Assembly (NCBI GenBank): GCA_964030475.1
Contig: CAXIPT010000002.1
Coordinates: 6,153,820-6,217,819, forward strand
DNA from: Tethya wilhelma
Taxonomy: Eukaryota; Porifera; Demospongiae; Tethyida; Tethyidae
Length of the DNA: 64,000 bases
Direction of reading: 5' to 3'
The notes beneath the pieces are model-generated. The model had not been told where the DNA came from. It did not search any database and worked only from the letters and a program-made list of their open reading frames with translations. The translations under genes were made by a program, and so were the position numbers. Below, piece by piece: positions 35,001 to 41,346 of the stretch. The stretch's first letter is position 1. Each line of letters opens with the position of its first letter.

Positions 35001-38000
35001 AGAACATGCATAGTAGGATTTGGCAATATTCATAGTTATTATTAGCTATCCCACTCAAAGATAATTATATTCATAGCTCTTTAACCCACTCGTGTATTCA
35101 TAACCATGTCAATCATAGCCTTTTCACATGTGATAAACCTCTAAGGTTCCTTAGGCATGAGGACTCTGACTATGCCCCCTTACCTGTGTGTTATGTTGTC
35201 TACGTCAATGACGGTGTTAATATTCATAGCTATTTTGATTCATCTGTACCTGATGATCTACCAGGCTTTTGTACTTGTTGATAAGTGTGATGGACCCACT
35301 GATTGTTATAGGTTCCTCACCAGGAACTTAATTATAATACACAACAGTTTTTGGTGAGCTGGACAACAAAGTACATGACATAGGTGTCTGTTTTGTCACT
35401 GTTTTTAATAGAGAATGTATTTATTGTTCCTTCGTGGAGAAGCCACCCCTCTGCATGGCTACACCACTAGCTGCTGATTGCGTAATAAACAATGTATTGG
35501 TTCTTGTAATATTTGCACTTTACAATACTTATACTTCCATGCATATACTGTTTAGTGTTAGAAGCTATGAGTGTGACTCTTGATACTACAGAGAGGAAAG
35601 ATCTTCTCTTCTCTCCAGACACATCACTGTTCTCCACCAATGGATCTTTTACCAATACCTCACAAGGTATGCTATACATGAAATCGATACTTTAAACTAC
35701 ATGCTCACCCTATAATTATAGCTGCACAAGAAGTTACATTCTCAGGTAGTATTATATGCTTTTTTACTGTTTCTCCATGCACTTATAGTGACTGCCAGGA
35801 TTCCTTATCCTCTCCTAGAAGAACGTGCCAATGAAAGTAAGTGTGTCATGCTCATATATCATGTGACCCTAGTCATTTATCATCTGACCCAGCTGTAGGC
35901 TTTTGCTTCTATAGATGGTGTCGTTCCAGTTGTAAACATCTTGATCAGAAATCTCGAAGAATATTTGCCCAGCCTTGAAGACATGTGAGCATGTACTGTA
36001 TATCTTTAGCCTTTTTGCACTCATTGCTGTTTGCATGAGTATTATACTCACGCAGAGTTCACCTTTAGTTTAAATATTGGTGAATTGCATACCATGGCCA
36101 GCTATATCAATATCAATTGCTATATATTCGGAACATACACCAAGTAAAGGCTTTATCCTCAATATCTTTACTTTAATTCTCCTAACAAACGTGTAGTGAT
36201 GCTGATCTCCTGACTGCTCCAGCTTCTGTCATTCACTCGTCTCAGGTTACAATCAGGAGTGGTCCCTCAGAGAGTCTCCTCATGGATCCCTTCACTGTGA
36301 ACTTCACACTCAACTATGTAAGCAAAATTAATATACTGTAGCATGTAGCATGGTTTGGGTGTAAGTATCTTTCTTTTTGATGTTTTGTGGTCAATATGAC
36401 CACCACAAGTATGCTCAGCTTTGATTATCTATAACCATGTGCACCATCTTCATTCACAATCAAACCAGCTATAGTTAAAATCCTCTCCTTCTTGCTAGTA
36501 GACGGCCTGCATGAATTTTTTTTGTTCCAAGGCAATTAGCAATAATTATGATTGTTTAGTAAAATCTACCTAAGCTGTACATACAACAAATTAAAAGTAA
36601 TATATAAGCTTCATTTTCTGTGATTTAGTAATGTTTATTGTTATATATAGCCTTTTTCTGGAGAGGAACCATTCTGTGCTTTTTGGAACTTTTCTGATCC
36701 GTAAGTCTTCAAGCTGCTAACTTGTAAATTTTTAAAAAGGCTATGTTTGTGATATTCGAAATAATTATGAGATATTTCATCCAGCTCTGAGTTGTTAACT
36801 ATAAACTTGTTACACCTACACTTTTATCATTCAGAGTTGGTAATGGCAGTTGGTCCACCACAAATGTTCAAACGGTGGGTGTTCAGGTGCTAGATGATGA
36901 CATGATGGTCCTAGTCCAGTGTGCCAGCTCTCACTTGACAAGTTTTGCTGTTCTTGTAAATGTGGCAGGCACTCCTACTGTGGTAAGATTAATGTTAGTG
37001 GTTTTTCCTTTAAATAGAGTGAAATTTTGAACACACTCATACAATACAGATTATTCAGATAATATTTTTGTACGATTATTGTTTACACACATGATTGCAC
37101 ACACTTTCTAGTTTACCAGTGAGGCTCTCAGATTTGTCTCATACATTGGACTGGGTATCTCTCTCGTGTGTCTTGGACTAACCATCATCTTTTTCCTCTC
37201 TTATGGGTAAGCCCCTAATAATTACGAACAACTTATTAATCATTGGTGTGGGTTGGCCTCTACTCCTTGCAACTATATAATACAGTGTACCTCATGGTTT
37301 ACTTGTACAATGCCATGTTAATAATAATCGTAAAATTATTGCTCTATCATGTTATACTAAATTATGAGTATGCATGACTAAGCTTTTTGCATACACATGC
37401 ACACAGGAAGAAGCTGTTTGTTGCTGTCCACAGTTTTGTCCACCTCAACCTTGCCATAGCCCTTTTCCTGGCTGACCTCCTGTTTGCTCTCGGAGTTCAA
37501 CTAGCTGCAAAGAATGAGGTTAGTTGGTTGGTTTATTTCAGCTTCATTAAAGTCACAACCTATACATATAGCTTTTTGATAAAGGTTTTGTGTAATAATT
37601 ATGTTACTATTATTATTGATACACTGGAAACAAGTTCTTCCCATTTATTATGTACAAAATATTTTCAATTATTGACGATAACTTGTTTGACTGAGTCTAT
37701 GACCTCCTGTACATTGTTTGACATATTAACTTTTGAAGAAGATGTGAAGTAACTGGTGCCAAAGGGAGGGGTAGGGGGTGCATGTGAGCCACAACTGTGA
37801 TACCTAACCCAAGTGGAATTTTAAAAATACTCACTGCATAATATTATTACTACGTCCTCCTATACTTCGTATTCTAGGCAGCTTGCAAGACAGTGGCTGT
37901 GTTGTTACACTATCTCTTTCTGTCTGTGTTCTGTTGGATGCTGTGTGAGGGAGTCATGATTTATCTTCTCCTGTGGGTGGTCTTTTCAGGGCTCTCTAAG

Positions 38001-38372
38001 AAATGGTGGTTCTTCTTGCTCTTGGGATGGTGTAAGTATATCTAGTATTTCTTTAACGTACATTTTAGCATGAATTGCTACCATGCACTGGTGTGTGCCT
38101 TGCCTGTACTATATAAGTCATTCTCAAACAGTTAACCGAAGAGGTTATCTTGGCATACAGCTTATAGCATAAGCAAAGTTGTAATGCATGATAACTTTGT
38201 TAATGCTGTAGTGTACTTTGTTAAAGTATTAGTTAAAATTTATAGTCTTTTATTTTTCCTCCCTATAGTACCTCCTATAGCATTCGTGATCATTGGGCTG
38301 GCCACTGTTCTCGATCAGTATGGAGTGAAAGGAGAGGATGAGGAGTTACAATTGTTAGTGGATTCTTACTCA

Positions 38373-38425
<53 letters not shown>

Positions 38426-39982
38426 CTGTTGGTTGTCTTCTGGCAGTGGAGACCATGCCATTTGGACATTTGTAGCTCCAATGTTAGTGATAATAATAGT
38501 AAGACTTGAAATTAATCTCATGACATTGTAACTGTAGCTTGTGTATAGCATTGTTATGATCATCCTTGTATAATTTTATAGTTTGTGTGACATTGTGATA
38601 ATAATATCTTTGTACCTTTAGATCAATACAGTGTTTCTTGTGTTGGCACTGGTCACTGTGGTTAAAAATCGCTGTGGCAAAGGTCAAAGGGCAAAGTTAC
38701 AAGAGTCAGAAAAAAAGAAAAATAAAAAATCTGAAGCCACTATGTAAGTATTAGCATATCAATAATGTTTTTGTGCATGTCTGTTAGCTTATACAAAGAA
38801 ATTATTGCAAACCATTCATATCAATGATATTAATTTTACAAGTGGAACTCATGTTTACTGATTACTGTACGTCTTTGTTCATCGAACTCTTTAAATTCTC
38901 ACTAATTCGTTACTGTAGTGCTGCGTTAAAGGCTTCAGTCATTCTCCTGCCTCTCTTGGGGCTGACCTGGGTGATTGGACTGTTCACTGTGAATGCTAAC
39001 ACCATTGCTTTTGCTTGGGTCTTCACCTTATTGAACACACTACAAGTAAGTCATTCATAGCTGAACAAGTACTCATGCAGTTATTATGCACTTGTGAGCA
39101 TGGAGAGTACTTTTAAGAGGCTTTTTTTTTTTACCTATTGTACTTACTACAACTTTGATCTCTGTCCTGTTTTGAATATATGGTAAGTGTTCGAACATGC
39201 AATCATCATTTTTCTTTTATGACGTGTTTTACTCTCAATGATTATAATTATTTGTACTCTTTTTTATTCATAGGGTGTTTTCATATTTTATTTCCATGTG
39301 GTCAGAAGTGAAAGGGTATGTACACTACATAACTTGGTCATGGTCCATGGAATATGGTACATGCATGCAAGAACAATAATTTATGATGATTACATTTTTG
39401 TTTTACATGTACATGTTCTGAACTACATGCATGTATGCAGGTCTCGGATTACTTAAAGAAAAAGTTTCATTTGTTATGGACCTTTTCAAGTAACAAAACC
39501 ATGTCATCTAATGAAGTAAGTTTACTCAAGCATTTCTCGTTCAACATCAGTTACAATTATTACGTTTTGTGTTTGTGTTTGTGTTTGTGTGTACATAGAT
39601 GAAAATGGTAGGAAACAGTTCTAGTAATAGACTCCAAATGGAAACATTAGAGAAGATCAAAAAGTTAAACCACGAGCCAGGTCAGTATTGAAATCTATAC
39701 ATACGAATACGATGTTAATGACAGAATGTTATTTGTTTGCGTACAAAGTTAATATCTGTCATGACACTTTGGATTAATTGCTGGCTAATGTTGTGACCAT
39801 TTCCTTTTCCTCCAGAAAAGATTGACCTCTCTGAAAATGGAGTTTGTTTATCCCCTAGTTCTGTCGGTGAGCAAGAGTGTAATCCTATGCATTGTGATGA
39901 TAGTAATGTTGATAGTAAGGTTAATGGTGACCTCAATGGGGAAGCCTCTTCACTACAACACCCTGATGAAGCAATTGTATGA
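3952..39982 (+). CDS. Adhesion-class G-protein-coupled receptor, Calx-beta x2 / Ig / HRM / GAIN / 7TM (30 exons)
   Basis: Plasma-membrane receptor of the adhesion GPCR class. Thirty exons join in phase to a coding length of 3,840 nt (1,279 residues plus stop). Approximate residues: signal peptide 1-32; Calx-beta 35-154 and 155-272, each split by a phase-1 intron; Ig-like 273-394; unassigned beta-rich 395-508; HRM 509-571 (ECVPNDDVYGVPW ... GNATRECLSDASWEEPD); GAIN to about 895, with GPS motif CAFWNF ... GSWSTTN ... CASSHLTSFAVL; seven helices about 903-1172; cytoplasmic tail to 1,279. The HLT at about 886-888 is the canonical autoproteolysis tripeptide, so cleavage and a tethered agonist starting TSFAVL are expected. 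Helix signatures include LHYLFLSVFCWMLCEGVMIY (TM3), CWLSSG with WTFVAPM (loop 2/TM5) and LLPLLGLTWVIGLF (TM6). Calx-beta ectodomains recall ADGRV1, but this protein is far smaller. The ectodomain ligand is unknown. Confidence 0.85.
6185..6185. other. Single N (probable collapsed assembly gap)
   Basis: Lies in the fourth intron of the receptor beside a poly(T) run. Confidence 0.7.
6276..6977. mobile_element. 702-bp TIR transposon with 9-bp target duplication
   Basis: Ends TAGTCTCG ... CGAGACTA, with inverted repeats that continue through the CCAGAC words and a stretch around GGTACGCTACGTCCAA. The flanks GCAACACTA at 6267-6275 and 6978-6986 are a perfect 9-bp target duplication. Nine-base duplications with long TIRs suggest a Mutator-like, non-autonomous element; superfamily assignment is inference. 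It sits in intron 4 of the receptor. An internal short open frame is listed separately. Confidence 0.85.
6626..6760 (+). CDS. Short open frame or captured exon inside the TIR element (44 codons)
   Basis: Starts MSELHNYGTDNPENLK and has a charged, probably helical composition (DLESEISAGTKLQKEIHHKRE). It ends either at the TAA at 6758 or, more interestingly, at a consensus donor GTAAGT starting at 6753. It could be a gene fragment captured by the transposon, as Mutator-like elements do, or chance. No family was recognised. Confidence 0.25.
   Translation: MSELHNYGTDNPENLKTIQNDLESEISAGTKLQKEIHHKREVSK
7393..7393. other. Single N (probable collapsed assembly gap)
   Basis: Lies in the fourth intron of the receptor. 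Neighbouring sequence 6990-7718 has no gene or repeat that I recognise. Confidence 0.6.
8136..8173. repeat. (CA)n microsatellite at a 3' splice site
   Basis: About 19 CA units end 6 bp before the acceptor (CACTGACAG) of the Ig-like exon at 8180, taking the place of a polypyrimidine tract. Confidence 0.95.
9265..9395. mobile_element. Small palindromic MITE (TAGCTCCG ... CGAGGCTA ends)
   Basis: Imperfect hairpin of 131 bp in intron 7 of the receptor, related at its ends to the two hairpins in the kinesin fragment (TTCCCAGGC / GAAGGCC words). No clear target duplication. Confidence 0.6.
10664..10862. mobile_element. MITE of the CCGTATA family
   Basis: Starts TACCGTATAACGGGAA and ends with an inverted relative (CCTGCTATACAATA). 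The interior alternates CGTGGGGGAAAATTT-type words in both orientations. Related copies lie at 32403-32622 and 48385-48570. Confidence 0.75.
11231..11746. mobile_element. Element with CAGGGGCGTA ends and an internal tandem duplication
   Basis: Left end CAGGGGCGTAACTAGG and right end with inverted CAGGCGCGTACC, a pattern often seen in hAT-type non-autonomous elements. Inside are two diverged tandem copies of about 190 bp (about 11320-11510 and 11515-11700), each with CTAATTAGC..CATTTTCGCT and GAGCCCCGCCCCTTTT. No coding. Confidence 0.65.
11750..12208. other. AT-rich stretch between a transposon and the aerolysin-like gene
   Basis: Nothing recognised apart from a short A/T palindrome at about 12117-12137. 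Confidence 0.4.
12210..13436 (-). CDS. Secreted aerolysin/ETX-type pore-forming protein
   Basis: Single-exon gene of 408 residues, nested antisense in the receptor intron. A signal peptide covers about 1-24. Residues about 25-240 form a beta-rich N-terminal part of unrecognised fold (trefoil-like lectin or fascin-like is possible). Residues about 246-345 carry the aerolysin/ETX-MTX2 signature: an N-x-T-P start, alternating Ser/Thr-rich strands, and the PGKKLEIKQLVG turn that follows the pore-forming segment. The tail is acidic (about 364-376), then rich in Cys, Gly, Arg and Lys (377-408), and is unusual for the family. Relatives oligomerise into beta-barrel pores; target and activation are unknown. 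It could be defensive, digestive or used in endosomal uptake. The AATAAA at 12209-12214 overlaps the stop codon. The neighbouring crystallin genes share its strand. Confidence 0.75.
   Translation of the reverse strand: MMQALQFATATLILYCVLVHELVAQCEENGLFKSQSSSGGVSIPENVDGAIVYIKTLYAPREGEWVAARTDKREGHRLPNGEISSEDLVVNDVRFKWRLVYLETLADGMGDLVAFESMYYRNQYLSRWDINKVTVLYETGAPAGSDKTHVGMILANDKVTFQTAEVSAAEVFSMIQSQDPDKPDYYNFYMYFYIKKRYQKLSTQSKYHPFLTTTSDFPAKQKWAIWLPPASDGLVVIDTIDNTDNETPVQWTYSVTFGLQKTNGQTISEELAVAMSYELEKSFVKLSQDLSYSKTWETQKEETFSKSVTKTYSTTVNPGKKLEIKQLVGHYGDSFEVFADYLKFANVLTGEEFFSIEEFNQSGDDVVGDLSHEDEECNEGCMRGCGKGHGRGRGKPEKSGNSCSCSKK
13487..13494 (-). promoter_or_regulatory. Putative TATA box of the aerolysin-like gene
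   Basis: TATATATA lies 51-58 bp upstream of the ATG at 13436, implying a very short 5' leader. Confidence 0.45.
13660..14570. other. Intron DNA with (CA)n and a duplicated upstream-unit segment
   Basis: No gene seen. 13860-14260 resembles the far-upstream parts of the crystallin units (compare 16690-17030 and 19905-20230, including AGCTAGCTCGAGCATACTGAGTTG). The CA microsatellite is at 14262-14304. This suggests that the aerolysin-like gene occupies, or was inserted into, a unit of the same duplicated series. Confidence 0.5.
15225..15722 (-). CDS. Geodin-like beta-gamma-crystallin, copy 1
   Basis: Intronless gene of 165 residues without a signal peptide. Residues 1-75 form an N-terminal region shared by all copies and similar in layout to sponge geodin. 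Residues 82-122 are Greek-key motif 1 (GVTLYNHIGYGGKS ... GVSSMIISGG), and 123-163 motif 2 (RWDLYEKPNFQGA ... LPNDSLRS). The calcium-binding signature (N/D)(N/D)xx(S/T)S is imperfect in both: SQGVSS lacks the acidic pair and NDSLRS has Arg in the S/T position, so calcium binding may be weak. The AATAAA at 15196-15201 (minus) lies 24 bp past the stop. Differs from copy 2 only at residue 149 (Ser for Gly). Function is unknown; a structural, defence or partner role with the nearby pore-former is possible. Confidence 0.85.
   Translation of the reverse strand: MDVVFYTADGLTQHVTSDTPNLTDNFVKADVRKGQSIIYAVPDYDQQYTNSSYQILEAGSGIVTLDFPPRSVRRVVTFETEGVTLYNHIGYGGKSVTVAQSILDIEGQLGPSQGVSSMIISGGRWDLYEKPNFQGATLTKDAGKYPTPSDIGLPNDSLRSMKRAD
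15828..15838 (-). promoter_or_regulatory. TATA box of crystallin copy 1
   Basis: TATATAAATAGG on the minus strand about 108 bp upstream of the ATG, inside a 5' flank conserved in every copy (ACATATGTGGTCATCATGTG lies just upstream). Confidence 0.65.
16045..16310. repeat. 75-bp subrepeats upstream of crystallin copy 1
   Basis: Three to four diverged copies of a module containing CCCACTATGAATAT and ATCCATGGTGATGCAC. Equivalent blocks lie 330-580 bp upstream of each crystallin ATG (19285-19530, 25230-25460, 28410-28620, 31660-31910) and in orphan positions 21840-22140, 32645-32800 and 56890-57050. Confidence 0.7.
17397..17797. mobile_element. Palindromic transposon, AAGTAGTAAAAATTT family (in unit 1)
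   Basis: Terminal inverted repeats of about 110 bp (AGTAGTAAAAATTT, AGTGTAGGAATGGGCAGTG-like, ATGACTACTTCATTTTT) flank about 180 bp of unique DNA. A copy sits at the same place in unit 2, so it predates the unit duplication. Other copies are listed separately. Confidence 0.8.
18432..18432. other. Single N (probable collapsed assembly gap)
   Basis: Lies just downstream of the copy 2 stop codon, between two near-identical units, where mis-joining is easy. Confidence 0.7.
18447..18944 (-). CDS. Geodin-like beta-gamma-crystallin, copy 2
   Basis: 165 residues, intact and intronless, identical to copy 1 except Gly149 for Ser149. Same two Greek-key motifs and N-terminal region. Near identity across whole units points to recent duplication or gene conversion. 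The coding strand opposes the host receptor. Confidence 0.85.
   Translation of the reverse strand: MDVVFYTADGLTQHVTSDTPNLTDNFVKADVRKGQSIIYAVPDYDQQYTNSSYQILEAGSGIVTLDFPPRSVRRVVTFETEGVTLYNHIGYGGKSVTVAQSILDIEGQLGPSQGVSSMIISGGRWDLYEKPNFQGATLTKDAGKYPTPGDIGLPNDSLRSMKRAD
19051..19061 (-). promoter_or_regulatory. TATA box of crystallin copy 2
   Basis: TATATAAATAGG about 107-117 bp upstream of the ATG at 18944, in the conserved 5' flank. Confidence 0.65.
20609..21000. mobile_element. Palindromic transposon, AAGTAGTAAAAATTT family (in unit 2)
   Basis: Orthologous in position to 17397-17797, with the same internal sequence around AAGTTGCCTGTTTTGTTATG. Confidence 0.8.
21483..21483. other. Single N at a unit junction (probable assembly gap)
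   Basis: Falls where a crystallin gene would be expected next. To its right is transposon sequence ending TACGTACTACCGTACGTATG, then the upstream half of a unit. Confidence 0.7.
21596..22300. repeat. Decapitated crystallin unit (upstream half only)
   Basis: The sequence GATCACCACAGGATATTGTTG, TTAATTTATCATCATGACACTTAATTG and the CCACTGTA / CCATGGTGATG subrepeats match the region that elsewhere begins about 120 bp upstream of a crystallin ATG. TATA box and gene are absent, replaced by transposon sequence next to the N at 21483. Confidence 0.65.
22300..24140. other. Spacer between unit fragments
   Basis: Contains a decayed repeat with paired CCTC..AAGGACA words (about 22320-22520, related to 32080-32230 and 32990-33140), an ATT microsatellite at 23032-23056, and a one-ended copy of the palindromic transposon at 23795-23885. 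A minus-strand open frame is listed separately. Confidence 0.5.
23299..23568 (-). CDS. Unrecognised small open reading frame (90 codons)
   Basis: Encodes a basic peptide (LCKYHLRNVHNT, then NLVVRRNRRPRLKE) with an acidic serine-rich end (SSESDSSDSEVD). Composition resembles the C-terminus of a transposase-derived protein, but I recognise no family. It may be a transposon relic inside the receptor intron. Confidence 0.25.
24408..24905 (-). CDS. Geodin-like beta-gamma-crystallin, copy 3 (diverged)
   Basis: Intact, intronless, 165 residues. Differs from copies 1, 2 and 5 at about 20 positions, mostly in the N-terminal region (DDYVKAD, a Cys at 36, PHSTNDSH at 46-53) and in motif 1 (NNYGYGG; GPGEGVSAM, where the second Ser of the SS pair is Ala). 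The C-terminal motif 2 is nearly unchanged. Promoter and 3' flank match the other units. This is the copy most likely to have a distinct property. Confidence 0.85.
   Translation of the reverse strand: MDVVFYTADGLTQHVTSDTPNLTDDYVKADVRKGQCIIYAIPDYNPHSTNDSHQILEAGSGIVTLDFPPRSVRRVVTFETEGVTLYNNYGYGGKSVTVAQSILDIDGQLGPGEGVSAMIISGGRWDLYEKPNFQGASLTKDAGKYPTPGDIGLPNDSLRSMKRAD
25010..25020 (-). promoter_or_regulatory. TATA box of crystallin copy 3
   Basis: TATATAAATGGG about 105-115 bp upstream of the ATG at 24905, in the conserved flank. Confidence 0.65.
26161..26819. mobile_element. 659-bp TIR element with an empty site in the next unit
   Basis: Inverted ends ATGTGACC..TCTCTGAG (left) and CTCAGAGAGGGTCACAT (right) extend about 36 bp to AAGCATAATGCGC. 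The paralogous position in unit 4 (about 30110-30120) lacks it, which defines the insertion. Target duplication is 2-4 bp of AT/TA and cannot be resolved. A short exon-like stretch with a GTAAGA donor-like word follows on the right. Confidence 0.75.
27546..28047 (-). pseudogene. Geodin-like beta-gamma-crystallin, copy 4 (frameshifted)
   Basis: Full-length by homology and 502 bp instead of 498. At about 27876-27884 the shared sequence CTTCTAGAATTTGG is replaced by CTTCCATGGAGAATTTGG, a net 4-bp gain that shifts the frame after residue 56 of the family. The first 56 or so residues and the downstream Greek keys are otherwise intact and close to copies 1, 2 and 5, so the lesion is recent, or an assembly or allelic error. 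Promoter and TATA are retained. Without a compensating change the product would be a short peptide lacking both crystallin motifs. Confidence 0.75.
28151..28162 (-). promoter_or_regulatory. TATA box of crystallin copy 4
   Basis: TATATAAATGGG about 105-115 bp upstream of the family ATG at 28047. Confidence 0.6.
28690..29337. mobile_element. 648-bp TIR transposon with 9-bp target duplication
   Basis: Ends TAGTTTAGTCCTAGACCCC and inverted TAGTCTAGTCCTAGACCCC, with TIRs of about 60 bp. GCATTGAAC flanks both sides (28681-28689 and 29338-29346). The empty site survives in unit 3 at about 25530, so this insertion postdates the split of units 3 and 4. Same TSD length and TAGTC-type termini as the element at 6276-6977, suggesting one Mutator-like family. 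No transposase. Confidence 0.9.
29860..29860. other. Single N between duplicated flanks (probable assembly gap)
   Basis: Similar sequence on both sides (about 150 bp, not identical) suggests two haplotypes or two unit copies joined here. Confidence 0.7.
30834..31331 (-). CDS. Geodin-like beta-gamma-crystallin, copy 5
   Basis: Intact, intronless, 165 residues. Identical to copy 2 except Leu96 for Val96 in Greek-key motif 1. This copy is closest to the 3' exon block of the receptor. Its 5' flank (GAGCTTTGAGTTAGTAG) is of the unit 3/4 type while its coding sequence is of the copy 1/2 type, which suggests gene conversion. Confidence 0.85.
   Translation of the reverse strand: MDVVFYTADGLTQHVTSDTPNLTDNFVKADVRKGQSIIYAVPDYDQQYTNSSYQILEAGSGIVTLDFPPRSVRRVVTFETEGVTLYNHIGYGGKSLTVAQSILDIEGQLGPSQGVSSMIISGGRWDLYEKPNFQGATLTKDAGKYPTPGDIGLPNDSLRSMKRAD
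31436..31447 (-). promoter_or_regulatory. TATA box of crystallin copy 5
   Basis: TATATAAATAGG about 105-116 bp upstream of the ATG at 31331. Confidence 0.65.
32403..32622. mobile_element. MITE of the CCGTATA family
   Basis: Ends TACCGTATAGCGGG and inverted TACCATATAGCATG. The interior repeats AATTCGCCAAATT-type words in both orientations. No coding. Confidence 0.75.
33425..39982 (+). CDS. Adhesion GPCR, 3' exon block (exons 10-30: HRM end, GAIN/GPS, 7TM, tail)
   Basis: Exons: 33425-33519, 33915-34127, 34556-34763, 35556-35666, 35722-35745 (24-nt microexon), 35789-35836, 35915-35984, 36197-36317, 36651-36700, 36835-36982, 37112-37206, 37407-37518, 37878-38031, 38269-38353, 38426-38498, 38622-38743, 38919-39045, 39274-39315, 39441-39515, 39599-39680, 39816-39982. 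The first exon supplies the missing C-terminal half of HRM in the right phase (phase 1 on both sides of the giant intron). The 7TM part is cut into nine short exons. The intron before 38426 is almost entirely a CA microsatellite. The tail is polar and ends EAIV-stop. Stop codon TGA at 39980-39982. Confidence 0.85.
34850..35360 (+). repeat. Intron segment also found in the third receptor copy
   Basis: Intron DNA with a GGATTTGGCAATATTCATAG stretch and one copy of CATGAGGACTCTGAC. A diverged copy lies at 59880-60535, where the last word has expanded into a minisatellite. Confidence 0.65.
38382..38422. repeat. (CA)n microsatellite filling a receptor intron
   Basis: About 20 CA units within a 72-bp intron, ending directly at the acceptor CATAG before the CWLS exon at 38426. 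The same intron in copy 2 has the repeat at about 52173-52213. Confidence 0.95.
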
Positions 39983-40013
39983 TGTATGATGCATAGGCTG
40001 GTTGGAAACGTTA

Positions 40014-40014
40014 N
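40014..40014. other. Single N just past the receptor stop (probable assembly gap)
   Basis: 32 bp beyond the stop codon. Copy 2 continues past the equivalent point with a different sequence, so contigs probably meet here. Confidence 0.7.
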
Positions 40015-40085
40015 CTACATTTAATTTGTAGGTAATACAATTTGCTCAATTTCCCTACCTTCATGAGCTTTAATTGCCTTGGAGG

Positions 40086-40600
40086 GACCTAGCGTCGATA
40101 TAGCAGACCATCCCTCCGGAAGAAGCTAGCCAACACTAGAAGAACTGGGGGATCCATCAGCTGCCTTCCTGACAGCTTCCAACATCGTATCAGTATTCTG
40201 CAGCTCCTATAGCTCTTTGGGTGAGATATCCTCTTCCCTTCTCTCTTTTGACTTCTAGTTAACCTTTTCTTATCCTTGGCTCTTATACTGTCCATACAGC
40301 CAATGTCAATCGTACTCAGCCACTTTTCCTCTTCTTCATTATCTGTTGCACTGCTTGGCGTAGCCCCTGAGGACTGTTCCTTATGTTCTAAAGCCTCACA
40401 CTCTTGTGACTGTTTCCTCTTTCTGGGCTCTTGTGGTAATGGCCATTACGTCACTCCGTGCAGCAGCTGAGGGAGCTTGCATGGGCACATCTGTCCCAAG
40501 CAGCACATCCATAGGTAGAGTTTCATAAATGGCTGCATTCACTTGTATTGACTCTCCCTCTGCGACTAATTAAATCTACCCTTGCTAATGGGTACAGTAC
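40086..40600 (-). mobile_element. Ty3/gypsy-type LTR retrotransposon fragment (protease end to RT start)
   Basis: Minus-strand peptides in broken frames: one of the form LPMDVLLGTDVPMQAP ... VMAITTRAQKEE, typical of the region after a Ty3/gypsy protease, and another ending FFRRDGLLYRR, typical of the segment before the RT. In-frame stops and frame changes show it is dead. No LTRs were recognised. Confidence 0.7.
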
Positions 40601-41340
40601 AGTGTCCCCATGGATGAGCACAATGTATAGTGTAACTGCCTCTCCATGCATGCAGCGTCTTGTTTTCTAGGACTAACTCCTTTCTCATTAGTGTCCATGC
40701 ATAAACATCCATTGTCTGAAAGAATCCTGTCAACTAAAAGAATCCTGTCATTAGTGTCCATGCATGACTTTGAACATCCATTGTCTGAAAGAATCCTGTC
40801 AACTACTGTGAGCTATACCAGACCATACCATATTATTATTATTATTTCGAATTCTCCGTGACACAACCATTTATATTAATTTAACATATCCGATCTGGCC
40901 ATTTGAATTTTGCTGAGTATATGTAGCATATGCGCTGTTACATGCCCTCCCCCGCCTTCGGCGGTCTATAAGCCATTGGCATTATGTAATCCGTGTAAAA
41001 CAGAAACAGCTATATATATGAATAATTTAAACCGTTGGTATTTTATGAAATGTGTTTGCACAATCATGCTATAGTGTTTCTGTACACGTAAACGGAATGA
41101 GAACTTAGCATTGAGGGGTATACTGTAAGAGATGTACACACTGTATTATTAATGAGACATTATTTTCAGTTCAAAAAGCTTCTAATAAGTTTCTATGTGC
41201 AAAAAAATATTATGCTGATATATAGTCTACAAAATGAATTTATAGTATTATAGATTAAGAAATTTAAAAAGTTATGCGAAATGAATGGAAAAAATCTACA
41301 TACTACTGTGTTGTTAAACTTACATTAACTATCACTGATT
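40600..41340. other. Spacer between retroelement fragment and membrane-protein gene
   Basis: No gene. A word of about 35 bp containing GTCCATGCAT and ATTGTCTGAAAGAATCCTGT is duplicated at about 40690-40730 and 40753-40803. Confidence 0.45.
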
Positions 41341-41346
41341 TAGTCT

